Shown one piece after another: positions 12,735 to 26,700 of a stretch of DNA of 64,000 nt (position 1 is the first letter of the stretch; every line of letters starts with the position of its first letter). The DNA is from Strongylocentrotus droebachiensis (taxonomy: Eukaryota > Echinodermata > Echinoidea > Camarodonta > Strongylocentrotidae). The DNA lies in assembly GCA_035222895.1 (NCBI GenBank), contig JAVYIG010000630.1, positions 62,001-126,000 on the forward strand, given 5' to 3'. Below the pieces are notes generated by a model. The model ran no database searches. It was not told where the DNA came from and worked only from the letters and a program-made list of their open reading frames with translations. A program made the position numbers and the translations under genes.

Positions 12735-13687
12735 GTTGAGTGCCTTTTGCGTCAGATAGTTTAACAATGCATTATTCACCCGTCTCCTCGGGCTAGTCTT
12801 GTAAATGCCCTCCCGTAGCTTATCAATACACACCACTGTAAAGAGTTCATCCCATCATTACAAGGGATACAAGAACACAATTCAGGAGGGCTTATTATTT
12901 TTCTTTAGAGTATATTTGGATACTTAGGTACATTACTCGGTACATTAGGTTTATAAGTGGGTAGCGGCCATATGAAACCCCACCCCCTTCCCCGCCCCTT
13001 AAATCTGATACTGCATTATTCTTACAGTTCATGTAGCTCAATTCTCCTATTCTCTTTTACTGACACACACAAACACATTCCCCCAACACATCGATGAAAC
13101 AAAGATACCAGTTTGGTCTTCAGTTAGATCGACTTTATTCTAGACTGACTACTGTCACAAGAAAATAATATCTCTTTATTTTTCTTATCAATCTTCTTTT
13201 TGATCATTACCATATCTAGTGAGCAGAATACTCAAGATTCCTTTACGAGCCGCCAAAATGTTAATTCACCCTTGTCATATAAATTAATATAGTGTCTATT
13301 CATACAACACTCCACGGCTATGCTAATATTTTCCATGCCCATGTAACTTCAACTTTTAAATTCATGCACAAAAAATGTGGTTCGTTTACAAGTGATGATA
13401 CACATTAATATATACAATATATATATACATCTCTAAGTCATAATACCTTTCAATAGTTTTGTCTTTTTTCAGATATTCTTCTGAACTATTCTCAACATTG
13501 CACATTAACAGAAAGAACTAAGAACAGACCACTGCATGGGTTTGTGATACAATGGAATGATAATAACATAATACTAAGTTATTAGTACTATGTAAATAAC
13601 ATAGTACTTATAATACACCTCTTATTTTTCTTCACAATAAATATCAATAACAAGACAAAAATTCCCAATAGGAAATTGATCTACATT

Positions 13688-13994
13688 GTTGCCCATGAAG
13701 TTCGAATTTTCATTTTTCTTACCCTTTCTTCATGAAATGATAGTGAAAATTTAATTCATTCTTGATAAATAAAGTTTCCAACTTCTCAGAGCTTTATTGA
13801 CCAATCTGAAAAGTCATAGAGCTTGATCAATAAACGTTCTGAGAAGATATAAACTTCATCTATCAAGACAAAAAAACACATTATGTAGACTTATCAAAAA
13901 CAAGATGTTAACTTTATCTATCAGGAATAAGCCATATCATCACAATCATTTCATGACAAGATGTAGGATAAGTTATTCCAACTTTATGGGCAAC
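13688..13994. repeat. Foldback (large inverted repeat)
   Basis: The ends are GTTGCCCATGAAG and CTTTATGGGCAAC. Inside, AACTTCTCAGAGCTTTATTG on the left is complementary, with mismatches, to the right arm around CAATAAACGTTCTGAGAAG. The arms exceed 100 bp with moderate mismatch. It would form a long hairpin if transcribed in the 3' UTR. Confidence 0.65.
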
Positions 13995-14779
13995 AGCGTG
14001 TTTACAAAACATAAACTAAGGAAATACATGTAGAAAGCACACTAACTCTGTGAAGTGAATAGAAAGAAAGACAGGTACAAGTTATTTACACTGTGCACTG
14101 GTGTTTACAACACAATAGAGAACACACAAAGAAGGGCGAAGACCCTCTGGATAACTCCATTCTTACGAGGGGTTCATTAAAATTCTTAGGACATTTCATT
14201 TTGATTAAGTACCGTTTGCTGCAACACTCTGCTCGTAACCAGTCTATAGCACTGATAGAAATGGCAAACAAATCCAACAAACACTGTCAAACAAACAGTC
14301 AACATGAAAGAACAAGTAAACAAATTAAGAAGCCAAAAAGTGTTGTCAAACACAATGAGTGGTATGTAAAGTACATGGACAATAATGAAGAGTGGGATGT
14401 TTGTTTTTGTTATGTGTGCTTCAGGAAGTGATAAATAGCTAATAAAGTACAATTATGAAGCCACTCAAATGTGAGTGCTTTAAAGAAAACAAGCCTTCTT
14501 TGATCTAACCAAAGAGTTGGAATTCCTCTTATTTTTAAAAATAAGCATTAAGTCTTCCAATAAAATATCATTAGTTTCACCTGTCAGATGAGCTAAACCC
14601 AACCCCCAAACAACCTATGTATTGCTAGTAATTTATTAGAGACCCTACAAACTTTAACAACCCCACAAATACATTTATTGCCCATTTTACACCGATGTTT
14701 GGATAAAAAACGAAATGTCAGGAATGATATCCTCCTCCAAGGGACTTTGTTATGAAGGTTAATGCCTTCCCAATAAAGC

Positions 14780-14850
14780 ATCGACTTGGTTTGGAACCCA
14801 GGATCGTCTGATTACGATAACACTGCTCTACCACTGAGCCATTGCGTTTC
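14780..14850 (-). repeat. tRNA-like SINE head (A and B boxes)
   Basis: The minus strand has TGGCTCAGTGGTAGAGCA (pol III A box) and, about 30 nt on, GGTTCCAAACC (B box). The T-arm pairing is imperfect and there is no clean acceptor stem, so it is better read as a tRNA-derived SINE or tRNA pseudogene than a working tRNA. The sequence downstream to about 14590 may be the SINE body. Confidence 0.65.
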
Positions 14851-15045
14851 ATAAGCCGCATAAGCAATAATAAATGTACTGTGGAGAATACCTCCTTGAA
14901 TTAACCCACAGATACATCACATCAATCATCCACATACTATGTTTTCCAATAACTCTGACCCCCAAAATAAGTAGTGTTGGTTAAAGAATCTCCCATAACT
15001 TTCATAACTGACGCAACTATTCCTACCGCGACTTAACTGCCGCCC

Positions 15046-15117
15046 TCACAGTTCCCAACTGAAGAGGTGATATTTAATTAGCATGTCACGAACACTAGCT
15101 CTCAGGGCTGGCAATGT
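15046..15117 (-). CDS. SGSM3: SGSM3 terminal coding exon, distal alternative version (20b)
   Basis: Acceptor CTTACAG after a normal pyrimidine tract, then 23 codons and TGA: TLPALRASVRDMLIKYHLFS followed by WEL. Same length (72 nt) and same phase 0 entry as 20a; 14 of 23 residues are identical. Both splice site and frame are intact, so this looks like a genuine alternative last exon rather than a relic. Confidence 0.88.
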   Translation of the reverse strand, partial: TLPALRASVRDMLIKYHLFSWEL

Positions 15118-18100
15118 CTGTAAGTAAGGAGACAGAAAATGGGAATGAAGACAAAAAATGGTTACAAATCAACTGGTGTCACAATTGACAAAGCACTTAA
15201 ATTTACCCTCTAAGCCACCTTCTCCTGATCAAAGAAAGAATACATCTCATTGGTCAATGAAAATACATTTGTACCTGAATTAGCCAATTCTAATCTATGC
15301 TCCATATAGTCATATTGGAAGTACATGTACATGCATCTTTAATACCCAATACAGACCATTGCAATTATTCAAACTTGTTCTTTGATGAAGCAACTAGTTT
15401 TGTTGTTTTCGTAGGTACCCACAAGAAGATTTCAAATACAATCAAGATTGCAATCTCCTCATTTGATTTTGAGCAAGTTTGATATAACGAAAAAATCATA
15501 CCTTTATAAAAGACATAATTAAATCAAATTCTACATAATAAATCACTTAACCATTTCATAGCTATAATAAATAGGTATATTTCAATATGGGTATATGTGT
15601 TTGAAGAATAGACAATTTGGGACAGAAGATTGCACACATTATATGAAAGAAAATTTGACCACAACACTGTAAAGATATTTTTGTGGAATGCTTGCCAATT
15701 ACAATTATTGAATTTGATGCTAAATATTATAGTTATAACTCTAAGTACTTAACTATTGGAATGATTCATTTATCCTTCTCCAAAAGAATTCAAATTGAAG
15801 ACAAAACAGTACCACTTTTAATTTACATGTTTATATATATATATAGCTTTTGGATAAATACATATTAAAATGCATGTCTTGATATTCACAACAGTGATTT
15901 TACAAGATGATACACTTTAGTTACTGGCCTTGTACAATCCCATCAAAGCTCTTAGCCCATTTAATTGGGTTAGGCACTGTTATCTAGCACAAATATGACA
16001 TAACATGAAAGAAAATTAGGACAGTAGAATTTGAAAGGATAGTTTGTAAGTAAAAAAGAATTACTACACAATGATGCACGATACCAAAGGAGTAAACATG
16101 TTGATAAAACGTACACATGCCACAGTGAAGGAATATACAAGAAATGGATGAAAGAACAAACAAATGAATGAATGAGTGCACAAACAAATGAATGAATGAA
16201 TGAGTGAGAGAATGGCTGAAAGAATGCATCACACATTGAATACAAAGATAAATACACCATACGGATGGAAAAGTTGGATCATATGTGTGGTCACAACTCA
16301 AATGATGTGAATACAAGTAATAATATGCTTTAGGACTGGAAAGTGTTGAATAGAATGTGTGATCATAAACAATAACAGTACATTTTTTTACATGTCATCA
16401 TGTAGATGTACATGTATGGGTATCCATACTGTAATTGCATACTTAATATGACTATCCCTAAATGATCCAATTCAAGTCAAGTGCTGAACTATTAATAACA
16501 TCACAACAGCAAGACATCCATTTGTTGACATTCACTGTTACAGTTATTAGTAGTTATATGATTCACAATATTATTCAATTTCCGGACATAGATGGTTTAA
16601 TCAATTTTTGTTGTGATTAAGAAAATAAAAAACGAATGTACCGTAAGTACAGACTTTCCAAGGTGCTTAAACATATATGTTAGAATCAAGATATTTAACA
16701 CATTCTTAAAGATCATTATTTGGGAAAATGAAAAATTGTTTGTAGAATTGAATGAGCAAGTGCTGTTTTATATACTGAGACCTCCCCATACTGTACATAG
16801 TGCCCCATCAGTAAGCATAAGTAGAGCAGTATGCAATAACATATACATGTAAGTGGGCGCAATAGATTGGCTTCAACAATAGACTCAAACTTTTTGTTTT
16901 GTATACAATGCACTGCTGAATAAGGTCACGCTACCATGCACTGTGATACAATGCTAAAGTACGTTAAAACCTCCAGAGCTGCACTGCATATGTGTTGTAT
17001 GGAAAATACACAACAAATGAGTTATGGACTCAATTTAATCAGAAAATAAGAGAACATGAACATATCCACTGGAAAAAAATTAACTCTAGCAAATGAGGCA
17101 AATCAAACAAAATATTTCAGACTCATAACTTATAATTAAATCAAATTTAACCCACAAAATAATGATAATGGTTTGAAACTAACAGCTAAATAAATCATTC
17201 TTTCCAATCATAAATAGCAATACAAAAACTTGGCAATAAACAAAAACCTCTTACGGTAATTGTCACCTTAACATTGCACATAATCTACACAGCATAATTC
17301 TGCCCTCCCTGAACAATTTCTTTGGCAGTAACACAAACATCTGGAACAATTTTGTTTTTAAATCAATTTGTATCTAAATGAAGTTAATTAATATGATAGA
17401 GACAAAAACCTTGGGAAAGATTATCATAAGTTATGAAGTCATACATTCAGCAGAGAAAAAACATCTCTAAAGAGTAAGCTACACTTCAAATATGTCTTAA
17501 TTACATTGCAAGTATGTAAACAAATATACTAACAATCTATTAATAAATGTGAAACAGTGACTTGCAAAAAGATCAGGTTTTTGTGATTGACATATATACT
17601 TACTCAAAGACAACAAGTAAAATTTTGAGTGGCAAACTCAAACATAAATACTAAAGGTCCCTGCCCTTCAATTTGGAGTTTCAATTACAATTAGAAAGGA
17701 ATCGTTCAAACGCAAAACCCAATGAACCTGTACATATAATCACAAAACCACAAAACAGAGATTGATTAAAACTGCAAACTAAATACGGCTAACACCCTCC
17801 CTCTTCTACCTCACTCATTAAAATCACACAAAATGAAGTTTGAATGATTTATTTACAAAATGGCAAACCCATTTGTTATGATTCATTAAATGGTCACCAG
17901 CTTTGAAGGTATGGCACCTTGCCAAAGCAAAACTGGTAATAACTTTCAGCTGCTACAACTAGTAATGTTGTGAATGGACTAGAACCTAAGTAAGCTATAT
18001 GGCATTGACTGGCAGGCAATACTGTGGTTTTCTTAATGGCATATTTCTTAAGTGCTTATGGCATAGTAATTTGAGGTTTCATAAAGTGGCAAATTAATTT

Positions 18101-20544
18101 CTTGGCAAGTTGCCATGGACTTCTTCCTCCAGGTTTTGACTAGAGGATGTTCCTCCAAACGACAAACTTGAAAGGAAAGAAAAGGAAGCTTTCAATTCGA
18201 TTGTCAGACCTTGCATCATGGTTTGATGAATATTGAACTTGAAAATTGAGACAAAACAAAGTTCCCAAGAGGTTAAGGTAATCCAGACGGACAGGAGCGA
18301 AACAAACTGACTCATCTGGGAGATAAAGAAAAACAAATGGGTGTGGTCCAGCTATTTATATAACTGATGGAAAATAAAGTAATATTTTTTTCTTTTGGCA
18401 AGCTCCAGGATGTTCATGTTAATACCATACATATTAGCAATTTGTCTGCTATGACCCAAAAGGCATGAACTCTACATGTATGTTAACTTAACATCTTCTT
18501 CTAAGTTACAGCTCTTTTGCCTCTAAGGCAGATTTAATATGTTCCTTTTACAGTGTGCTGTTTCCATACACTATGTAGTTAATGTTTTGGCCATCTTAAC
18601 CAAAATGTTAGGGGTGCTACTTTTAGCTCTCTCTATTTTTCTTTCCTCATGTGCATTTCCTAGAATACAGCCCACTGAGTTGGGAGGGGCCACCACATGC
18701 AGACTCCACCCTCTTTCTAAACAAAGCATTCTGATTAGCTGGCCAGTACTCTCCCCTTTCTCTCCGACTCTCCCTGCCTTCTAGGTATAGAAAGCCTTGA
18801 TAATTCAACAAACATGTGTGTTTGTGTGTGTGTGAAGAAATGACATTAGGGTCTGGGATATCCCTACACTCTACCTACATGAGTTTGGTCACATGTACAA
18901 CAAGTGTTTTGTGCAAGACCTGTTCATTCAAGCTGGACAACTTTTTACAAGATATCCAGTGTATGTGTATATCACCAGCCTTATGCCTCGGTCACGGTCA
19001 CGCCACCAAAATGTAATTTCTTGTTCGGTCTTTTGGCGGTCTCGTTGGTGTGAGTACGGCCGGTATTGACTTTAAGGATGTTTGATAATATTTTAAACAG
19101 GAATTTCCAAGGATATAAACCATTCTTGATGAAAATAAACTTGTATTGAGCGGAGATCTTTATCTTTCTTGAACTTCAAAGTGTAGATAGAAACCCTCTC
19201 TTGTAAATATTTCAAACATCAGTAAAACTTATCCTTGAAGTTCTCCCTTTTCATCATATTTCTTGAACCTCTATCACCAACCTTAACAGAAGCCTGTCAT
19301 CAAAATTTCCAGATTTCGCTATGAAACTATTTATATAACAAATTTGCTCACATGCATTGACTATGAGCATTCAAAGACACGTTGCAATCCATGTGAACCG
19401 AAAATAAAACATTCCATAAACCTGACATCACTTGCACTGAGTACACAGTCCATTCTTTTGGCATGTATCCTAATACCACAGTCACACCTACCAGACCGAG
19501 AACAGCCCGACAACATATCGATCAAACAATGATGTTACCTACAATGGCCAAGAATTGGTTGGTTTGGAGTAAGTATGGAATCGATCTAGCAGTGTGACTG
19601 AGGTGTTAAATGTGATTTGACTGATCAACTTTTACAAAAAGTCATATGTTTGCAGAGCGTTCCATGTTCCATTTTGGGTCATGATTATCTATGTGTTTAC
19701 ATAATAACTTCATACAAGCAATCAGAGCTTTAATATTGGGATCAACAAACTTTTCTTTTGTGTCAGGAAGAAGGGCGGGGTCCAACATCCCCACAAGGAA
19801 ACAAGCATCTGGGACTATTAAAAGAAATGATCATACTGAATCTACAATACCAATAATACAGGAATGATCTATTGTAGGCAGGGTTCAACACACTTTCTTC
19901 TGCCCGAGTTAAAATTCCTACACGCTGACATTCTAAAGGCGGATCATTTGTTTTCATGCTTGAATATTCCCCAGTGAATCGTACAAATAAATTGTTCAGC
20001 AAAAGTGAGATGACCTGAACCAAGCCTAGCACTGTCACCCTCAGGAATAGCACACAATTGATATCAAACATCAAAACATGTTTGTCACATCAGTGAAATT
20101 GGCATTTTCCTTTAATTTTTCATAACTTCTTGGCAGAAAACGATGAGCCTCTTTACGCCGTCGTGAAATACATCAAGTGTACATAATTGAGGATTTAACT
20201 CTGACATACATGTACAATGTCCACATGGACCTTGGTCACCATATAAATACAATATCATTGTGATGTGAAGTTAGTGTAAAACAAAATAAACATAAAGAAA
20301 GATTCATTCAATGAGGTTATGACATATGAGAGTACCATAAGAATATTAAAATTCCTACGACTTCTTGCATGCTACTAACAATATATCTGTAATAACTTAA
20401 AAGTTAATCAACCTTACAATCCACGGATGAATTAATGATCTTAACAGAGTCCATCATGAGGGTGCAGTGAGCTTCCGGATGTGCAATGATTGACCCCATC
20501 CAAGGTCAGAGGTCATGGGTCAACCAGAGGTCAAAAGTTAGAAG
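15118..20544. other. Intron / 3' UTR region between the two SGSM3 last exons
   Basis: AT-rich with few repeats: a GAAT array at about 16160-16210 and the MITE at 19475-19604. Part of 18-20.5 kb may be the 3' UTR of the proximal isoform. No other gene recognised. Confidence 0.5.
19475..19604. mobile_element. MITE-like element (CCACAGTCACACC ends)
   Basis: CCACAGTCACACCTACCAGA on the left pairs imperfectly with GGTTTGGAGT...AGTGTGACTGAGG on the right. The same TIR type bounds the element at 44531-44905. Target duplication not resolved. Confidence 0.5.
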
Positions 20545-20616
20545 TTAGAGGTCCCAGCTGAAGAGATGGTGCTTGATGAGCATGTCTTGCACGCTGTCTT
20601 TTAACGACTTTTGGCT
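20545..20616 (-). CDS. SGSM3: SGSM3 terminal coding exon, proximal version (20a)
   Basis: Acceptor CTCGTAG, then 23 codons and [23 protein letters not shown] followed by WDL. It matches the human C-terminus ([15 protein letters not shown]). It starts in phase 0. A long CT microsatellite begins about 35 nt upstream of the acceptor on the minus strand. No strong AATAAA was found close downstream; weaker signals lie at 20111-20116 (ATTAAA) and 17848-17853 (AATAAA). Confidence 0.93.
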   Translation of the reverse strand, partial: SQKSLKDSVQDMLIKHHLFSWDL

Positions 20617-20663
20617 CTACGAGACGAGACGAAGGAACGGTGTGAAAAGAATGTGGGAAGAGA

Positions 20664-20720
<57 letters not shown>

Positions 20721-23700
20721 AGAGAAAGAGAAAGAGAAAGAGAAGGAGAAAGAGAGAGAGAAAGAGAAAGAGAGAAAGAAATAATGAGAAGGAGAGAGAG
20801 AGTGAAACCGAGAAAGAGAGAGAGAGGGAGAGAGAGAGAAAATGAGATACAGAGAGTTTTGTTTAGAGTTTAGGTAACCAAATACACCAATATGAATTAT
20901 TAAACAATGTGATAACTTAACCGTACAACCATTTGTTAACCATATAACCATAGTTAACCAAATAAGTGCAGTAGTATAGGGGGACAGTGGTGAAAAGATA
21001 TTTACAATCAGCCCATTTATACCTTCCAAAAGCAAAGAACAAGAACCTCTAAATAAAAGGTTCTCCCCAATCTTACTGAAATGATTCGAATATATATTTT
21101 GGATAATTAATAAACCATAGATCCCAATCAAGGGCCTTCACCAAAAGCCAGCTGAAATTTACCATTTAATGAACAATCTGAAATATGATATACGTACTAC
21201 GTACATGGTTAAAAAAACAAACATTTTTCCCTCTTTTGTGCATTAAGTCAATATGTAGTTCACAATTTGCAGATGATATTTTTAGTACACCCTCATAAAA
21301 CCAAGTAAACAATGGCATTATCCTGTTCGATGGATATAAATAGCATGCACATCTGTTTTCCCTGAACCGTGAATGACACTGCGTCTCTGAAGCATAACCC
21401 CCACAGACATATGAATCATAACATGTCAATAATTCAATGATGCAGAATTCAATCAAATGAAAATCATTCTCGTGCAACAAGAGGTTAATAGGTTAATACC
21501 TGCAAATAAAAAGGCATTCATATTTGCAGACATGATGTCAATACATTTTGGCAGATATGGCACATACATGTATATCAAGTGGGACTAAATGTAGTTAGAT
21601 TCCAGATGATATGATTAAACACCTAGAGAATTGGGTAAGGAGGAAAGGACAATTGGCAGTAGCTGATAAGTTTTTTGTTTGTTTGTTTATTTGCCTTTAA
21701 TAGCGGTAATAACTAGACATAAAGGCCCAAACTCAAAAAGGATGTTTAAATTTAACCCATGGTTTAAAACCTCATTTACATAACCCATGGTTTAAAATTA
21801 GCGCAATTTAAGCCTACCTTGCCTTGTGCGCGTCTAATATTGGACCTTTGATTTCGTCGTGCTTATTTTGCTCTAATTTTAGACCATTGGTTATGTAAAT
21901 GAAGATTTAAACTGTTTTTAGACCATTGGTTATGTAAATGAAGATTTAAACCGTGGGTTAAATTTAAGCCTCCTTTGAGAATTCGGGCCAAGAGATTGTT
22001 AATCAACATTAAACCTGCAATAAGAAAAGATGGATATAAAATGAATAAACTTAAACAAGCTTGACAGGGATGCTAGTATAAAATACTATGGGATTATACG
22101 ATTTATATGAAGCACTGTGGATTAAAACACTGGATGAGCAAATAATTAAATGATGAAATTAAATTATATCGAAATTATCAAATAGTAAATAAAAAGCATC
22201 CCATAACCTTTCATGCTTTACATGCAGCTGAGCAGTATATATTTTGAATTAGAGTTAATAAATAATCTTCCCTAAAAAGCAAAAAAACAAACCAAAATGC
22301 ATCTAAGTTCTTCCTTTTACCTGAAAATTCTCTCTGATGTCATTCTTTAAAAAATGAGAAAGTGGTAATGTATTTGCAGATATTAAAAATGTCTTCTTTT
22401 TTTTAATAAATATGGAAGTGGTATTCTGAATATCAACAGTAATAGAAGCAAAACAAAAATACATAGCAAACTACAGGAAGCTTGAGAACATAGGGTATGA
22501 TAACTACATTTCTAACCATATGTATTTCTGGAACTGTTCTTCAATAATAACTATTGCACTGCAGCTAAAGACATGCAAGATATATACGGGGATTTTAAAA
22601 AAGCCTCCAAGGAGGAACAGAAAATCATGCCTGAAATAAAATTGTGGAGTAAGAAAATCCTGTTCCACCAACTAAAAGCAATGTGATGTTAAATATTAAA
22701 TGATGAATTATTAAAAAATAATAATCCACTTCCCAAGCAGAACATGCAACTTTCCTATCCTTGCATACTAAGCGAATCATGCATTTCTCTGATGCATAGT
22801 ACATGCATAGCAAGCTTGTTATTGTTTTGTTTATACTTGAAGCCATTGTTTTGATATTTACCTGCGGAGTATTCACGGCTCTTCCCCATGTCTGTTGAGC
22901 AATCAACGAGATGAAATAATATTTATTACTAACACATTACATAACCAACTCGAACGGAGAAGGAGAATATTCTCTCCAAGTCACTCGAAACATTGTTCTT
23001 CCACTATCAACAACCATCTGCCATCTAACTGTATCTCTCTTTCTCCTTTGAACACTCTCTCTCTCTCTTGCTTTGTCTGTCTCTGTATCAATGACTCTCT
23101 AGTACCAGTAACACTTTCACTTGTCAGTATCAAACTAGGCAGTATTTGGATGTACTGTAACTTGAAACAGACTGTTTGCTCTCTCTATCTTTCTCCCTCG
23201 CTTTCTTTCCATCTTTCTCTCTCTTTCTCTCTATTTCTATTTCTATCTCTTTCTCCTCTCTCTTCTCTCTTCTTCTATTCGTTAACGTCATCCTCTCCCT
23301 CTCACTCCCTTCTTTCTCTCCTTTCTTTCTATTTCTCTTTCTCTCTCTCTCTCTCTCCTTCCTTGTCACTCTCTTCACTCTAACAAACACCCAGATTCAT
23401 CCACATCACTCCACCACACAACGCCACCACCATCCCGCATCAAAGCTGTAACCATGGCAACCCATCGACTTACATCTTTCTTGATGGGCAGCTCCCAGTC
23501 CTGTGAGAGGTTGAAGGCAAAGTTTGAGAGGACCCTAAGCTCGCACTTGATCTGGACCCAACCAGGGCTACGCAGGAAGGACCAGGGGTGGTACCACTTC
23601 TCAACGATCTTGTCGCAGGAGCAGAGGGTTTCTAGCCAGAGGTGGAGGACTTGTTCACTGGAGGAGAGAAGGAAGATAAGATTAAAGGCATAGATCTACT

Positions 23701-26700
23701 CCTAGCTGAAGACAAATATATTAGAGTATAAGCGAGTTCATACAAATACAGAATTATAAGAAAAATGACTGTAATGAATGAAATGTTATGACAAAAATAG
23801 ATGAACCATTGATCAAGAAGAAAGATAGAAAGAACAGCTCACAAATGTAGAAGTATATATTCAGTCTGTCCTTCTAAGTTTCATGATTACTCATAATTGG
23901 CCAACTATAAAGTGTATCTACTATTAAAGATATACGGAATACAATAATGCTTGGAACTTGATTTTGAATCAACAAGTAAACTTCAATATCAATTCAGCTT
24001 CAACAAAATATCAATGTTGTTGAGTAATCAACATTGAGATAAACAACTTTAAGATAAATAGAAAAGTAATTACAAAAAAAAGGGGGGAAAAGAAGAGATT
24101 CATTTGAGTCATCGAAGAAAGATTTCTGCATCAAATGTCTCAAACAAACCGAAGTTGATTAAGGACATATTCAGGATGTAACATTATTTAACACTTACTT
24201 GAGGCCTAGACATGCCAATGATCTGAACTTGACGTCCATCTGTGCATGAGCTACATCGTGTGTGAGATTGACCGCCTGGACTGACCGGTAGAGAAGCTCT
24301 TCTGGTGTTAATACCTTACCATCTTCATCCAACCTATCAAAGAAAATAATGAATAAATAATACAAAATTTGTCTCAAACTTATGGTTGATGATCATGATA
24401 AGAGAGGTTAAGGGTAAGAGAGGTTAAGGGTAATAGAGATGAATTTCGCTGGGTCATTTTAAAACAGGAAAATGTGCTGCTTAAGTGGTTTGTAAAAAGA
24501 AAGAATGTAGAACTTTTTATTCATGCAAAAACATAAAAATGAACGATACTACCATTACTGAAAAAAATATGTATACTACTCTCCTTATCCTCACTGGTTC
24601 TACTGTAAACATTTGCCGAGAAAATATCAAATAAATATCAGAATCATTCTGCATCAGTTTAATTCTTGATATGTATATATGTACATGTAATTCAACTCAT
24701 GAACAAGTTCTAATCTTCATTTGCTTGACCACATAGCTGTTTGAAATATAAAATGCTATTTACCTGTACGTCTTACAAAGCACCAGTCTAGAGTACACAG
24801 ATTCAAAGTCTCTCTCAACTTCCTTGGCACTCGCCTACAAAGACAAAAACAAATGTGATATTCATATGAAGAAATACCTTTGCAAAAATATTCATTTTTT
24901 AACATAAATCCTATCCCAGTACACTATGCTTGCTCCAAACTGCTAGAACTAAAATACAATAGGGCCATTCCATGGTAACTCGCGTTACACCTAATGGGTA
25001 CATTGACACGATAATGTGCCTATATCTTTAGAACTGCTAGGATCTGCAAGATACTTTTTTCAAACATGGACAGGGTAGATATAGAACAACTGAATGAAAC
25101 AAAAAAGAAATTGAAGAACAAACATTTTTAGATTCTTGGATTATTGAATTTTGGTAACTCGCGTTACAAAAAAAGGACATGGTCAATTCTATGAGACCCT
25201 CTTTTGGCAAAGTCTCCTCATACTAGACAATCTTGACAAAATCTTTCCTACGTTGATAGTAGGTTGAGACTTACTAGTATAAGATCACAATAGTAAAGAT
25301 AAGAAACAATGGACTAGTAAAATGCAGGAAGCAAATATGTCGGTAACTCACGTTACGGTAACTCGCGTTACATTTTGTCCGGAGGCCATTTTCACCCCTA
25401 TGTAATAGATTAAATATCCCAGGACCCCTTAGAAAAGGCTTAAAATATGGAAATATATTCATCTTTTTCAATTTAGCGAAATTTTCAGGAAAAAATATTA
25501 CAAGAATCCTGTGTAATCTGCAACAAATTGTTTTTTTTTCATCTACAGTCCCACATGTACGTTTTTGATGATGGTTTGAGATCTTAGGAAATCAACAAAA
25601 ATGAAAAATAAATTGTATTGAATTTGAAAGGCCCTAATGTTTTATGAACATCCATGGCATAAGGTTAGTGATAAATCAAAGAATTAACATAAGAGGTACA
25701 TTTCTTTTTTTGATGTCATGTCCTTCTTCTCATGGAATGGCCCAATAGCAGTGCTAAATTTAATCAACAAGAGAATATGAGCAATGTATTTATCCAAAAG
25801 GGCAATGCACCGATAGTTGACAATGGCACAAAACTCCACAAAACAAGAGTTCCTTTCTTCCACCCATATCTACATCTATTATGCATTTTTCATGTATGGT
25901 AGAAACCTGGAAAACATTTTCATTCCTTATCTATAAAGCAATTTAGGGGACCCAAACTTTGAAGTCGTGCCCATAGTCTTGATTATTTACAATCAAAACC
26001 ATATTCAAGGACACTAGTGAATATATAAAAGCATTTTAACAAGGTTTTTGGTGCCAATCATAATATTGGGTCCTGTTGGGCATTTAATTATGACTTTGTA
26101 GATAGAGCAAGGATCTTGAAACTTGAAAAATATGGCACAGGGGGGGGGGGGGGGGGGGGTTGAGACCAAGACCAACCCCTATTGCTCCTCTATGTATATT
26201 TCTTTTATCATCTGTCCTTCAATCGAGACAAAACACAATTTCCTCGATAACAATCAATGATTTATCTTAATGGAAATCTTAGCGGGAACTTTGTCTCACA
26301 GAACCACCATAGGCTCTCTCTTTTCTGGATCTCCTTTTTCATTTTATACAAACAGTAAACATAGCCTTGAAACTCACTATCCTAAGAACTCAGCAATATA
26401 AATACAATCTACTACTGCAATGATATGACAAATTTATCAAGGAACGTGAGTGAGATGAGCGTACCATGGCTATGTTGACGGGTGTCAATAGTTAATACTA
26501 TGGTATAAAAGAGTCCACTTTATATTGTCTTGTCTTAACAAGGATGGGCAAACAGTCATAAGATACAAGACCTTCTAGTCTAAGCCAATGTACACAAGAA
26601 ACACCTTGATCATATCCCTCTACAAAACTATATTGATTTTACGAGAATGAAGGGCTTAATGAGGACAATCAAAATCGATAATTTGGACAGAGCTCAAAGA

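Larger units (their letters stand above)
9987..13109. other. Gene-free, simple-repeat-rich sequence
   Basis: Apart from the MITE at 10679-10810 and the CT and ATC arrays, it holds C- and A-runs (12618-12732) and unremarkable sequence. No protein-coding signal seen. Confidence 0.5.
13110..15045 (-). other. Probable 3' UTR of the distal SGSM3 isoform
   Basis: AT-rich, gene-free sequence follows the TGA of exon 20b. The first abrupt change to GC-rich and repeat-rich sequence comes near 13.1 kb, where the minus strand has AATAAA (plus TTTATT at 13134-13139). It contains a SINE-like tRNA head (about 14.8 kb) and a 307-bp foldback. The extent is inference from composition and one polyadenylation signal. 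Confidence 0.35.

Noticed and set aside
14780-14850. Functional tRNA gene on the minus strand
   Set aside because: A and B boxes are present, but the T-arm and acceptor stem do not pair well, so a SINE head or pseudogene is more likely.
23454-23693. 79-codon + strand ORF over exon 19
   Set aside because: Antisense shadow of the conserved minus-strand exon 19.
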